Shown piece after piece: positions 39,386-48,300 of a stretch of 64,000 nt of DNA (position 1 is its first letter; every line of letters starts with the position of its first letter). The notes beneath the pieces are model-generated. The model was not told the DNA's origin, made no database searches, and saw nothing but the letters and a program-made list of their open reading frames with translations. A program made the translations under genes and the position numbers. The stretch comes from Thermodesulfobacteriota bacterium. GTDB taxonomy: Bacteria; Desulfobacterota; QYQD01. Location: positions 338,501 through 402,500 of the forward strand of contig JAVHLC010000001.1 of the NCBI GenBank assembly GCA_031082315.1, in the 5' to 3' direction.

Positions 39386-39691
39386 ATGCAGACCATCCCG
39401 TTAACTCTTGCTACTTCCGGCATGTCCCTGGCCCGGGATATCCTCCGCGAAGACGGCATAATCCTTTGCGGGAAAGGAACCGTGCTGTCTGAGGCCTTGA
39501 TCGAACGATTAAAGAGATTGGGGGTTCAGACCATAACAGTGGAGGGACACCCCATTGCCGAGGAAGGTGAAAAGACGCAGGAAGAAGAATTGGCCGACCT
39601 TGAGGAAAGATTTCGCCCCAGGGCAGGCGACCCCCTCCTCATGCGCGTAAAGGAAATAATAAAGGATCTGATCGTAACTTCATGGCAATAG
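39386..39691 (+). CDS. Small partner protein of HDOD signalling gene
   Basis: A 101-residue protein without known enzymatic motif. The segment LARDILREDGIILCGKGTVL then LIERLKRLGVQTITVEG is the same beta-rich module that precedes HD-GYP and HDOD domains in many fused proteins; here it is free-standing. The rest is acidic and probably coiled. Its last 10 bases overlap the start of the HDOD gene, so the two are translationally coupled. A regulatory partner role is inference. Confidence 0.65.
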   Translation: MQTIPLTLATSGMSLARDILREDGIILCGKGTVLSEALIERLKRLGVQTITVEGHPIAEEGEKTQEEELADLEERFRPRAGDPLLMRVKEIIKDLIVTSWQ

Positions 39692-40575
39692 AGTGGGACG
39701 AGGAAAAAATTGCCGGGTTCAGGGAAAAACTCAGGCAGACAAAGGCCCTGCCAACCCTGCCGGGCATTGTCTCTAAGTTAACCCAGATGGTCGAAGACCC
39801 CTCGGTCTCTGCCGACCGGATCGGACGCGTTATCGCCAAGGATCAGATCCTGGCGGCAAAACTCCTTAAACTGGTCAATTCAGCATTCTACGGGTTTCCC
39901 GGGCGCATCTCTACGGTAAGCAGCGCCGTCATCCTTTTAGGATTTAATGTGGTGCGGAGCCTGGTGTTGAGCGCCTCTATTTTCGAGGCCATGGAAAAGA
40001 CGGTGGTTGGTCTCTGGGAACATTCCCTGGGATGTGCGGCCATCGCTAATGTAATCGCCCGGCGGCTGAGTATTAACGATCCCGAGGAAATATCCACGGC
40101 AGCGCTTCTGCATGATATCGGCAAGGTGGTGATCAGGGAAAACCTGGCCGAAGAGGCCGCCGTCCTGGACGAGGCCATACTGGGCGAAAACATCTCTCTT
40201 TATGAGGCAGAGCAGCGAATACTTAAGATTAACCATACCCAGGTGGGACAAAGGCTCTGCCGGCATTGGAACCTTCCGGACAGGCTGGCCGAACCCATCG
40301 CTTACCACCACGAACCCAAAAAAAGCGCCAATCATTATGTGAGCACGGCTATCGTCCATGTAGCCGATGTCCTGGTCCGGGCCAGGGGTTTTGGTTTTGG
40401 CGGCGACAAATGGGTCCCGGCCCTGGATCATAATGCCTGGGCGGCCTTGACCCTCCGGGAAGATGATCTGCCCGGCCTCATAGCCGAGGCCGAGGAGGTT
40501 CTTGTGGAGCTAAGGGGGTTTAGCTTTGAGATTCAGAACTTAGGTGAAAAATGCCCGCCCGCCATCGAGTCCTAA
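39682..40575 (+). CDS. HDOD-domain signalling protein
   Basis: HDOD proteins are HD-like domains that have lost catalytic residues and act as scaffolds in signalling. Evidence: LPTLPGIVSKLTQMV near 19, the segment KLLKLVNSAFYGFPGRISTVS, then ALLHDIGKVVIRE, QVGQRLCRHWNLP and IAYHHEP. Length 297. The HD pair of LLHDIG is kept, so residual hydrolase activity cannot be excluded. It lies between the small partner gene and the GGDEF gene, overlapping both (10 and 25 bases). Confidence 0.88.
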   Translation: MAIEWDEEKIAGFREKLRQTKALPTLPGIVSKLTQMVEDPSVSADRIGRVIAKDQILAAKLLKLVNSAFYGFPGRISTVSSAVILLGFNVVRSLVLSASIFEAMEKTVVGLWEHSLGCAAIANVIARRLSINDPEEISTAALLHDIGKVVIRENLAEEAAVLDEAILGENISLYEAEQRILKINHTQVGQRLCRHWNLPDRLAEPIAYHHEPKKSANHYVSTAIVHVADVLVRARGFGFGGDKWVPALDHNAWAALTLREDDLPGLIAEAEEVLVELRGFSFEIQNLGEKCPPAIES

Positions 40576-41492
40576 TAATAGGCAAGGGTGATAAACCCGG
40601 TAAAGAACAAGAATACCTTTTTGATGCCAAAGGGTATCAAATAATTTCCAGCCCCACCTTCAAGAAGGCCATGGATACCATCTTCAATGATCCTCCGGAC
40701 CTAATCCTCGTCATGGCTGATATGCAGGATAAGGTGGAATTAGAGATGCTTCAGGCTGTAAAAGGGGGCATATACTGTGCCCATATACCATTTATTATCG
40801 CCCTTTCCAGAGAAGCTATATCCACAGGCATCGAATGGGAACAATATCCGGTCGATGATTTTATCAGCAAGCCTATTGATTATACAGAACTTTTTGCCAG
40901 GATGTCGCTGTGTTTCGAAAGGATGCAACGGGTCTTTGACAATAACCCTCTGACCAGATTGCCTGGCAATACCTCCATCTTAAAGACCATCCAGGCCGCC
41001 CTGGATGCGGGCGAAGAAGTGGCCATAGGCTATGTGGATATTGACAATTTCAAGCCGTATAATGACCGGTACGGCTTTTCGCGCGGGGATGAAGTAATAC
41101 GTATGGTAGCCATGCTGCTTACCAACATCCTGCGCGAGACAGATACCCGCAAGGTCTTTGCGGGCCATGTGGGCGGAGATGATTTTAGCTTCATGGTGCC
41201 TTCAGACCGGGCAACACAGGTCTGTGAAAAGATTATATCCAGCTTTGATGCCCTGGTGAAAAATTTAGTGGACAAAGACGATCTCAAGAGGAATTGTTTT
41301 GTGGCCAGGGACAGGCAGGGGAACGAACAGCATTTCCCGCTGCCCAGCCTTTCTATAGCCGTTGTTTCCAATCATAATAACCGCTTTCGCCATTATGGTG
41401 AGGTGGCCGAGGCCGCCACACAGATTAAAAAGCACCTCAAATCCATGGAAGGCAGCAACTACCTTATCGACCGCCGTAAGCCGCCCGAATAG
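40551..41492 (+). CDS. Receiver-GGDEF protein (possibly degenerate diguanylate cyclase)
   Basis: Residues 1-125 form a receiver-like domain (RVLIIGKGDKPG, ILVMADMQD with a possible phosphoacceptor Asp, and FISKPIDY with the conserved lysine). Residues ~130-310 form a GGDEF domain, beginning DPLTRL-like NPLTRLPGN and including DIDNFKPYNDRYGFSRGDEV. The signature is GGDDF at 208-212 instead of GG(D/E)EF; the catalytic glutamate is aspartate. Activity may be weak or lost. It could be a c-di-GMP synthase or a receptor or a scaffold. Its 3' end is copied beyond the TA island. Confidence 0.85.
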   Translation: MPARHRVLIIGKGDKPGKEQEYLFDAKGYQIISSPTFKKAMDTIFNDPPDLILVMADMQDKVELEMLQAVKGGIYCAHIPFIIALSREAISTGIEWEQYPVDDFISKPIDYTELFARMSLCFERMQRVFDNNPLTRLPGNTSILKTIQAALDAGEEVAIGYVDIDNFKPYNDRYGFSRGDEVIRMVAMLLTNILRETDTRKVFAGHVGGDDFSFMVPSDRATQVCEKIISSFDALVKNLVDKDDLKRNCFVARDRQGNEQHFPLPSLSIAVVSNHNNRFRHYGEVAEAATQIKKHLKSMEGSNYLIDRRKPPE

Positions 41493-41508
41493 GCATTTTT
41501 TGCTGACC
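41463..41508. repeat. Direct repeat, left copy (native 3' end of the GGDEF gene)
   Basis: 46 bases covering the last codons of the GGDEF gene and the 16 bases after its stop. The same sequence with about 4 mismatches recurs exactly 960 bases further at 42423-42468. Confidence 0.9.
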
Positions 41509-41550
41509 GCAACATTGTCCCATTAACGCCTATAAGGGGGGCAATGCCGT

Positions 41551-41901
41551 TTAATCGTTCTTTGCAGGTTTTAATCCTTCGAGCATGGGCTTCAATTCCG
41601 GCAAACGCTCTTGGGCAACCTTCCAGATGGTCTTCAGGTCAACCCCCATGTAGTCGTGGATGAGAACGTCCCGCATGCCAGCCATTTTACTCCAGGGAAT
41701 ATCGGGATGTTTTTTTCTAAATGATGTCGGAATGTGTTTGGCTGCTTCGCCGAGGACTTCGAGACACCTGATCACGGCGTTGACCGTCTTCTTGTCCGCT
41801 GCAAACATCTCGTAAGACATTCCGTGGGTGAACTCCCCGGCGTCGGCAATAGCAGTTACAATATCATCGAGGTAATCGGATATCTCCCGCCCTTTAGACA
41901 T
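41551..41901 (-). CDS. hepT: HepT-type HEPN toxin of a HepT/MntA pair
   Basis: All-helical HEPN-domain ribonuclease toxin (DUF86 family), 116 residues. The active-site motif Rx4HxY is present as Arg77, His82, Tyr84 in RDVLIHDY. I chose the ATG at 41901; the open frame extends to 42099 but that extension lies in the antitoxin gene in another frame. It overlaps the end of mntA by 8 bases, the usual gene order. The toxin is neutralised by its nucleotidyltransferase partner by AMPylation of the tyrosine (known for the family). Confidence 0.9.
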   Translation of the reverse strand: MSKGREISDYLDDIVTAIADAGEFTHGMSYEMFAADKKTVNAVIRCLEVLGEAAKHIPTSFRKKHPDIPWSKMAGMRDVLIHDYMGVDLKTIWKVAQERLPELKPMLEGLKPAKND

Positions 41902-42184
41902 ATTCGACCTCGGACAGGATACGTTTACCAATGGCCGGCTTGAGAGCGGACTCCATGACCAGATCAACTTTGATATTGAGCTGGCTTTCGAGATATTCAC
42001 GTAGGTCCAAAAAGTCGAAGAGGTCGATATCACGGTTGAATGTGACGAGTATATCGATATCACTCCTCTTGCTCTGCTTCTCCCTAACATAGGAGCCAAA
42101 CAAGCCGAGCCGCTGAACTCCGTAATGGGATTCCAGCTCAGGCTTGCGGTTTCTGATGATTCTTATTATTTCTTTCTTTCCCAT
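41894..42184 (-). CDS. mntA: MntA-type nucleotidyltransferase antitoxin
   Basis: Minimal nucleotidyltransferase of 96 residues. The motif GS-x10-DxD is exact: Gly30-Ser31 and Asp42-Ile-Asp44 in LFGSYVREKQ...SDIDILV. In family members it transfers AMP to the HEPN toxin. Lies just ahead of hepT. On the minus strand GTTAAGC, a perfect GTTRRRY core, stands 4 bases before its ATG, and CTTAAC 20 bases earlier is its inverse, hinting that the pair arrived as a cassette. Confidence 0.9.
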   Translation of the reverse strand: MGKKEIIRIIRNRKPELESHYGVQRLGLFGSYVREKQSKRSDIDILVTFNRDIDLFDFLDLREYLESQLNIKVDLVMESALKPAIGKRILSEVEYV

Positions 42185-42422
42185 GATCGCTTAACTGCAA
42201 CATTATACGTTAAGGAGTGTGGTTACACGCACTTTCACTTTCGTCGTAAGATGATCCATTATTCTTTGTTGAATGAGATGAATCGGCACGGCATGATTAT
42301 CAGTATGTGCCGTTAATCAGCCTTGATCAATATCCCCTTTTTATGTGGCCAATATAGGAGAATCTTTGTTGCATGTCAACGTGATTAGGATCAGATGTTT
42401 TTTACCGCCTGATTGTTGCTGC

Positions 42423-42468
42423 CTCATCGACCGCCGTAAGCCGTCCGAGTAGGCATTTTTTGCTGACC
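42423..42468. repeat. Direct repeat, right copy
   Basis: Second copy of the 46-base sequence at 41463-41508. It contains a stray end of the GGDEF reading frame (CGACCGCCGTAAGCCG...) with no gene attached. Between the copies lie 914 bases holding only the HepT/MntA pair and its flanks. Confidence 0.88.
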
Positions 42469-42587
42469 TCTCTCTCCAATTGTGAAACTCATACCACAGG
42501 CCTAAAAACACACCGTCCAAAAAGCCAAGACACTATGAACACCGCAATGTGTTGAGAAATAAGACGTGCACTCATGGAGGTGCAACG

Positions 42588-42737
42588 ATGAAGTGCCGGG
42601 TTTTACGCTTGGCCAGGACTATTCTCCTTCCCAACGACGACGGGATTTACAAGATAGAGATAAGGGACGGCCTGCCGGTCTTTGTTGACGTGAAGGTTTA
42701 CGAGAGGGTCGGGGACGAGGAGCTTTTCAGAAAATAG
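42588..42737 (+). CDS. Small hypothetical protein (49 aa)
   Basis: MKCRVLRLARTILLPNDDG then 30 more residues ending ELFRK. No known domain. The start is supported by GGAGGTGCAACG directly before ATG at 42588, a good ribosome site; upstream codons in the same frame are not needed. It stands alone in the accessory island between two toxin-antitoxin pairs. The beta-like pattern (IYKIEIRDGLPVFVDVKVYE) suggests a small folded domain, nothing more. Confidence 0.45.
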   Translation: MKCRVLRLARTILLPNDDGIYKIEIRDGLPVFVDVKVYERVGDEELFRK

Positions 42738-42884
42738 CCCGTAAGCTCCGGACGACCGTGGAGGGTGAATTCATCTGTTCGCCTTTTCCACATAGCATTA
42801 CGTATACATATTGTTGCATTTTGCTACTTCCATGATAAGATGTAACCAAAGAATTCATAACCCGAAGTGACGGAGGTACTTTTT

Positions 42885-43106
42885 ATGCCTATTCCGGTGA
42901 GAATATCAGACGAACTGGTCAGCGAAGCAAAAAAATATAGCCGCATCGACCACAGATCCATAACCGGCCAAATCGAACACTGGGCGAAAATCGGCAAGTG
43001 TGCCGAGGAAAACCCGGACCTGACCTACAGCCTTATCAAAGAGATCCTAATAGGAATAGAAGAATTGGAACAAGGTGACAAATCAGAATATGTATTCGGG
43101 CGATAG
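42885..43106 (+). CDS. ParD-like antitoxin
   Basis: Ribbon-helix-helix type antitoxin, 73 residues from the ATG at 42885 (GGAGG at 42871-42875, 9 bases before the ATG). MPIPVRISDELVSEAKKYS begins the DNA-binding fold, and HRSITGQIEHWAKIGK is the typical continuation of the ParD-like family. It probably represses its own promoter and neutralises the RelE/ParE-type protein 3 bases downstream. Confidence 0.8.
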   Translation: MPIPVRISDELVSEAKKYSRIDHRSITGQIEHWAKIGKCAEENPDLTYSLIKEILIGIEELEQGDKSEYVFGR

Positions 43107-43109
43107 CAG

Positions 43110-43391
43110 ATGAAAGTTTACCAGTCAAGGTCCTTCGAAAAAAGAGTCAAGCTATTTTCTGAAATCGAAAAGAGCATATTAGATCAGGAAATCGAAAAGA
43201 TAATGCAAAATCCGTCTGTTGGAGAAGAAAAGACGGGCGATCTCCGTGGTGTTTATGTCCATAAATTCAGAATCAAGACGATTCAGTATCTGCTCTCGTA
43301 CAGAATGATTGGTAATGATCTGGAATTGATTATGATTGGTCCTCACGAAAACTATTATCGAGAATTGAAAAACTATTTGAGAAGAAGATAA
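43110..43391 (+). CDS. RelE/ParE-family toxin
   Basis: A 93-residue protein: SFEKRVKLFSEIEKSILDQE, then the core GDLRGVYVHKFRIKTIQYLL, then ELIMIGPHENYYRELKNYL. The beta-sheet pattern and basic residues fit the RelE/ParE superfamily (mRNA interferase or gyrase poison). It lies 3 bases after the antitoxin and must share its message. Which of the two activities applies cannot be told. Confidence 0.82.
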   Translation: MKVYQSRSFEKRVKLFSEIEKSILDQEIEKIMQNPSVGEEKTGDLRGVYVHKFRIKTIQYLLSYRMIGNDLELIMIGPHENYYRELKNYLRRR

Positions 43392-43481
43392 CCGAGGCGA
43401 ACAAATCATTTGACCGGACTCCGTACCAGCAAGAGGGATGCCCTGGTTAACGCCTGTGTGTCAAAACAGGAATGAGAAGCC

Positions 43482-43838
43482 ATGAACAACTATACTACGA
43501 CACTGATCTTGCTCTGTTTCAGTAATGTCTTTATGACCCTTGCCTGGTATGGCCACCTCAAAAGCCTGAACCAAAGATCATGGCTTATTGCCGTAGTTGT
43601 AAGTTGGGGGATCGCTTTTTTCGAATATCTCCTTCAGGTTCCCGCAAACCGAATTGGGCACCAAGTCATGACGGTCGGGCAGCTCAAGATTATGCAGGAG
43701 GTGGTTACGCTGACGGTTTTCGCGCCATTTTCTGTTCTTTATATGAGAGAGAAGCTATCCATGGACTACTTCTGGGCGGGTCTCTGTCTATTGGGAGCCG
43801 TATTCTTTATTTTTCGAAGCAAGATCATGGGCGCATAA
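43482..43838 (+). CDS. DMT-superfamily membrane protein (DUF486)
   Basis: 118 residues with four hydrophobic segments: TTLILLCFSNVFMTLAWYG, SWLIAVVVSWGIAFFEYLL, a segment around VVTLTVFAPFSVLYM, and FWAGLCLLGAVFFIF. DUF486 proteins are short relatives of EamA/drug-metabolite transporters with no proven substrate. A ribosome site AGGAATGAGAAGCC precedes ATG weakly. Last gene of the accessory island before a miniature element. Confidence 0.82.
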   Translation: MNNYTTTLILLCFSNVFMTLAWYGHLKSLNQRSWLIAVVVSWGIAFFEYLLQVPANRIGHQVMTVGQLKIMQEVVTLTVFAPFSVLYMREKLSMDYFWAGLCLLGAVFFIFRSKIMGA

Positions 43839-43870
43839 CGGGCGGGATGAAAGTTTCCGTGCCAAGTTTA

Positions 43871-44136
43871 CTGGAGTTTCCTGAGTGGTTAGAGGTGTTT
43901 TCTCATAATACTGTAATCTTAATGATAAGTTTGCATTTATTAAGTGAACCCCTAGTCTCTTCGCTTCACGGCTTGCGCAGCGACCCTTTCGGGACTCGCA
44001 GGTGGGGAATGCTTGCCCCTTCCAGCCACTAAAGGGCTGGCCTTCCCCTTTCTGCTCGCCCTCGATTGGTACCCCGCTGCTCCAGCAAGTTTCGCTCAGA
44101 ACCATAGGGCTCCCCTAAAAACTCAGGAAACTCCAG
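43871..44136. mobile_element. Miniature inverted-repeat element, 266 bp
   Basis: Perfect 16-base terminal inverted repeats: CTGGAGTTTCCTGAGT at 43871-43886 and its exact inverse at 44121-44136. No transposase-like frame is inside; an ORF across it is a shadow with no family features. No clean target duplication is seen at the edges. I read it as a non-autonomous transposon. Nothing else is found in the 400-base gap apart from a promoter further right. Confidence 0.7.
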
Positions 44137-44165
44137 CTAGGTTTATTATGTTTTCCACAATTGAC

Positions 44166-44195
44166 TTGACAGGCAGGGAATGTACAGCGTAAATT
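44166..44195 (+). promoter_or_regulatory. Sigma70-type promoter for the radical SAM/activase run
   Basis: Consensus TTGACA (44166-44171), 18-base spacer, TAAATT (44190-44195), about 43 bases before the small HTH gene. Confidence 0.5.
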
Positions 44196-44237
44196 TGTAG
44201 CTATTAAAACCATTTTGTGGAGTAAAAAGAAGCGCCC

Positions 44238-44411
44238 ATGAAAACAGAAGAGTTGAAGGACAAGATACGCGCCGCCGCAGTAAACAACCGCATAGCCTGC
44301 GCGGTAGCCTGTAAACTGGCTGAAGAGGCCGGTGTGTCACCCAAAGAAGTCGGCAGGCTCATAGACGAACTCAATATAAAGATTGTACAATGTCAACTGG
44401 GGTGTTTTTAG
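44238..44411 (+). CDS. Small helix-turn-helix protein with CQLGCF tail (57 aa)
   Basis: MKTEELKDKIRAAAVNN, then RIACAVACKLAEEAGVSPKE, then VGRLIDELNIKIVQCQLGCF. The middle looks like a winged-helix/HTH (CAVACKLAEEAGVSPKEVGRLIDEL), and the tail keeps a CxxxC pair. It is shorter than common ORF cut-offs and easily missed. The stop is 3 bases before the radical SAM start, so the two are coupled. Role unknown; a partner or regulator of the radical SAM protein is an inference. Confidence 0.65.
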   Translation: MKTEELKDKIRAAAVNNRIACAVACKLAEEAGVSPKEVGRLIDELNIKIVQCQLGCF

Positions 44412-44414
44412 GTC

Positions 44415-45371
44415 ATGGCCTTTCTGTTCGGCCCGGTTTCTTCCCGGCGACTTGGTCTTTCCCTGGGTATTGATTTACTTCCGCCCAAGATATGCACATT
44501 TGATTGCATCTATTGCGAGATTGGCCGGACTACGCTCCGTACCGCCAAGCGGAAGGAGTATGTCTCAACTTCCGAGGTGTTAAAAGAGGCTGAAAACTAC
44601 TTACAGTCCGAAGCAGCAAAAATAGACTACGTGACGGTTACGGCCTCAGGGGAGCCGACCCTCCATAGTAAGATAGGAGACATAGTCTCCAGGCTGAAAG
44701 ATGTATCACCTAAACCGGTGGCGGTAATAACCAACAGCTCTCTTCTCCATCTCCCGGAGGTAAGACAGGCGCTGCTTAAAGCGGATGTTGTCCTGCCTTC
44801 GCTGGATGCGGTAAGACCGGAGACCTTTCGGCGTATCAACCGGCCTGTCCGCTCCATCCGCATAGAACAGATTATCAGCGGACTTAAAGACCTCCGCCAG
44901 GAATATACGGGGCAGATCTGGCTGGAAATACTCTTTGTGCAGGGCATCAATGACCGCCCGGAAGAGGTAGAGGAACTGCGGAAGGCTCTCCAGGCCATTC
45001 AGCCGGACCGCATCCAATTGAACACCGTGGATAGACCGCCGGCTGAAAACTATGCCGCACCCTTAAGCAGCGCCCGGCTGGAGACCATCAGGGAAGTCTT
45101 GGGAGAAAGAGCGGAGGTTATTGTTGACTTTAAGCGCCGTATTCAACAGGGATTCCGCCCTCTTGTGGAAAGCGAAATACTGGCCATGCTGGCCAGAAGG
45201 CCCTGCACGGAAGAGGATATTTGCGGTTTGTTGAATGTCTCACCGGATGATATCTCAGCCGTTATGGAGTCTTTAATCAAGAAGCATCGGGCACAATGTA
45301 AGACATATGACCGGCGCGTCTTTTATATCATCCCTGAGCTTAACCTCGATTTAGGGAGGAAGCGCTTATGA
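44415..45371 (+). CDS. Radical SAM protein (COG0731-like) with C-terminal winged helix
   Basis: The [4Fe-4S] site is Cys27-x3-Cys31-x2-Cys34 (CTFDCIYC). The barrel includes TASGEPTLHSKI and VITNSSLL, then LPSLDAV. From about residue 245 a winged-helix-like domain follows (ILAMLARRPCTEEDICGLL). This architecture is known in COG0731 proteins of anaerobes; substrate unknown. Length 318. Its end overlaps the activase gene by 4 bases (ATGA), indicating a tight operon. Confidence 0.82.
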   Translation: MAFLFGPVSSRRLGLSLGIDLLPPKICTFDCIYCEIGRTTLRTAKRKEYVSTSEVLKEAENYLQSEAAKIDYVTVTASGEPTLHSKIGDIVSRLKDVSPKPVAVITNSSLLHLPEVRQALLKADVVLPSLDAVRPETFRRINRPVRSIRIEQIISGLKDLRQEYTGQIWLEILFVQGINDRPEEVEELRKALQAIQPDRIQLNTVDRPPAENYAAPLSSARLETIREVLGERAEVIVDFKRRIQQGFRPLVESEILAMLARRPCTEEDICGLLNVSPDDISAVMESLIKKHRAQCKTYDRRVFYIIPELNLDLGRKRL

Positions 45372-48300
45372 GTGATAGGCTACACTTAGGAATAGATGTC
45401 GGGTCAGCCAGCGCAAATACGGTCATCATGAATGATGATAAAGAGGTTCTCCTGGAGGAATATACCCGGACCAAGGGACAACCTCTGGAAACGGTGGCCC
45501 GTGCATTAACAGGCGTGTTTTCCCGCTTTCCTGTGGAGGGCATAAAGACCGTTTCGTTTACCGGATCAGGTGGCGGCCTCCTGGCCAAACTGTTAGGAGC
45601 TAACTTTACCAATGAAATTATTGCCCAGGCCCGGGCCATATCCTTTTACCATCCGGAAGTACGAACGGTAATCGAGATGGGCGGCGAGGATTCCAAACTG
45701 ATTCTCCTGAAGAACACGCCCGCCGGCATGGAAATAGAAGACTTTGCCATGAACACCCTTTGCGCGGCGGGTACAGGGTCTTTCCTGGATCAACAGGCCT
45801 CGCGGCTCGGCCTGTCTATTGAGGAGTTCAGCCGCCTCGCCCTGGAATCAAAGGCCCCACCGCGCATTGCCGGCCGTTGCAGTGTCTTTGCCAAATCCGA
45901 TATGATACATCTGCAGCAGGAAGCCACGCCGGTGTACGACATTGTCGCCGGCCTCTGCTACGCTATGGCCCGTAACCTGAAGGGTAACATCGGCAAGGGC
46001 AAAAAATTTCATAAGCCTATCTCCTTTCAGGGTGGGGTGGCCGCGAATCTGGGCGTACGCCGGGCCTTTACGGACATCCTGGGACTTGAAAAAGGAGAGC
46101 TGATCATACCCCGGCATTTCCTCTCCATGGGTGCTGTGGGCGCCATCCTCCTGACACTGGAAGACCCGGCTTATGTACATAAATTCCAGGGCCTGGAACC
46201 TCTTCTCAGGTTTATAGGGGAGAGAAAAACGGATATCCGGTATCATAATCCGTTACACCTGGCCGACCCGGAACATAAGGTGCCCGCGGGACACATCTAT
46301 AAGGATCCAAAAGTCCAGAAAATCAAGGCGTTTCTGGGAATAGATGTGGGGTCCATAAGCACCAATGTAGTAGTGATCGATGAAGAGAGGCGGGTTCTGG
46401 CCAAACGCTACCTCATGACGGCCGGCCGGCCGCTCGATGCCGTCAAGCGGGGTCTGAAGGAGATAGGAGAGGAGATCGGCAACCAGGTGGAGATTATCGG
46501 GGCCGGGACCACGGGATCCGGGCGCTATCTCACCGGCGACTTTGTCGGAGCGGACATCGTCGTCAATGAAATCACTGCCCAGGCCACGGCGGCCGCTGAT
46601 ATTGACCCACAGGTGGATACTATTTTTGAAATAGGCGGGCAGGATTCAAAATATATAAGCCTGCAGAACGGAGCCATCGTTGATTTCCAGATGAACAAGG
46701 TCTGTGCGGCGGGAACCGGCTCTTTTCTGGAAGAACAGGCCGAGCAATTGGGTATCTCCATCCGGAATGAATTTGGCAGGCTTGCCCTTGAATCCTCAAC
46801 GCCCGTCCCCCTGGGGGAAAGATGTACCGTCTTTATGAAATCGGATATAGTGCATTATCAACAGGGGGGCGCCTCCAGGGCTGACCTGGTATCCGGGCTT
46901 TCCTACGCCATAGTACAAAATTACCTGAATAAAGTCGTAGAAGACAGGAAGATCGGCAAGCGCATCTTTTATCAGGGCGGAACCGCGGCCAACCTGGGCA
47001 TTGTGGCCGCCTTTGAAGGTGTCCTGGACCGGGAGATTACCGTTCCTGAGCACCATGAGGTAACCGGGGCTATAGGCGTAGCCATCCTGGCCCAGAGGGA
47101 ACGAACCTGGGAAAAAGGCCGATTCAAGGGCTTTATGCTGAGCGAACGAAACTATACGACAGATTCCTTTGAGTGTGCTGGCTGCCCGAACCACTGCGAG
47201 ATCAAAAAGGTATCTATTGAAGGTGAACGTCCGCTATTCTACGGCAGCCGCTGCGAAAAATATGATGTGGACCAGCGGTCGGATAAAGGCGCGCACCTCC
47301 CGGACCTGTTTAAAGAGAGGGATGAATGGCTTTTTAAATCCGGCGAGGGAGTATCTAAGGCGGGTGAACGGGGCCGGGTGGGTATCCCGCGCACCCTCTA
47401 TATGTATGAACTTTTTCCGTACTGGCAGGCCTTTTTTTCGGCCTTGGGCTTTACTGTAGTCCTGTCCGAACCCACACACAAACAGATGATACACAAAGGC
47501 CTGGAGCAGATTGTGTCTGAGACCTGTTACCCTATAAAGGTAGCCCACGGGCACGTCCTCAATCTTATAGAAAAAGGCGTTGATTTCCTCTTCTTGCCCA
47601 GCATTATAGAGATGAAACCGAAAGAAGACCCCTTTGACCATGGGTTTGTCTGCCCGTACAACCAGGCCCTGCCCTATATTATGCAATCGGCTATCGACTT
47701 TAGCAGGCAAAATATACGGGTCTTGCAGCCGGTATTGCGATTTGGACGGGAGAGCAAAGATGTTCGCCGGATATTGCGCAAGATGGTTGCCGATCTGGGG
47801 ATTTCTCCTTTCGCAGTATCCCGGGCCTGTCGTGCGGCAGAAGAGGCCCAGGCCGAGTTCTACCGCCGCCTCGAAATGCGCGGGCGGGAAGTCCTCAATT
47901 CCCTTGCCCCCGATGAAAAGGCTGTAGTCATAATCGGGCGTCCTTATACGGCATACGATCCGGGGATTAATCTCAATATCGCGCGTAAACTGAAAAAGTT
48001 GGGAGTCCTGGCCATTCCCATGGATTTTCTTCCTACAGACGATATAGATGTGGAATCAGCCCGGTTTATGTACTGGCGATACGGACAAAGAATCCTTACT
48101 GCCGCGGAGTTAATTCGGGAAAACCCCAACCTTTTTGCCGTATGCCTGACCTATTTTGCCTGTGGTCCGGATTCCTTTATCCTTCCCTTCTTTAGGGAAA
48201 GACTGCGCGGCAAGCCGTATCTGGAAATAGAGATAGATGAACATAGCGCCGATGCCGGCGCGTTGACCCGCCTAGAGGCTTATCTGGACAGCCTGAAGTG

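Noticed and set aside
43788..44105. Minus-strand frame of 105 codons over the miniature element
   Set aside because: It spans the end of the DUF486 gene and the element, has no family features and an odd composition; the inverted ends explain the region better.
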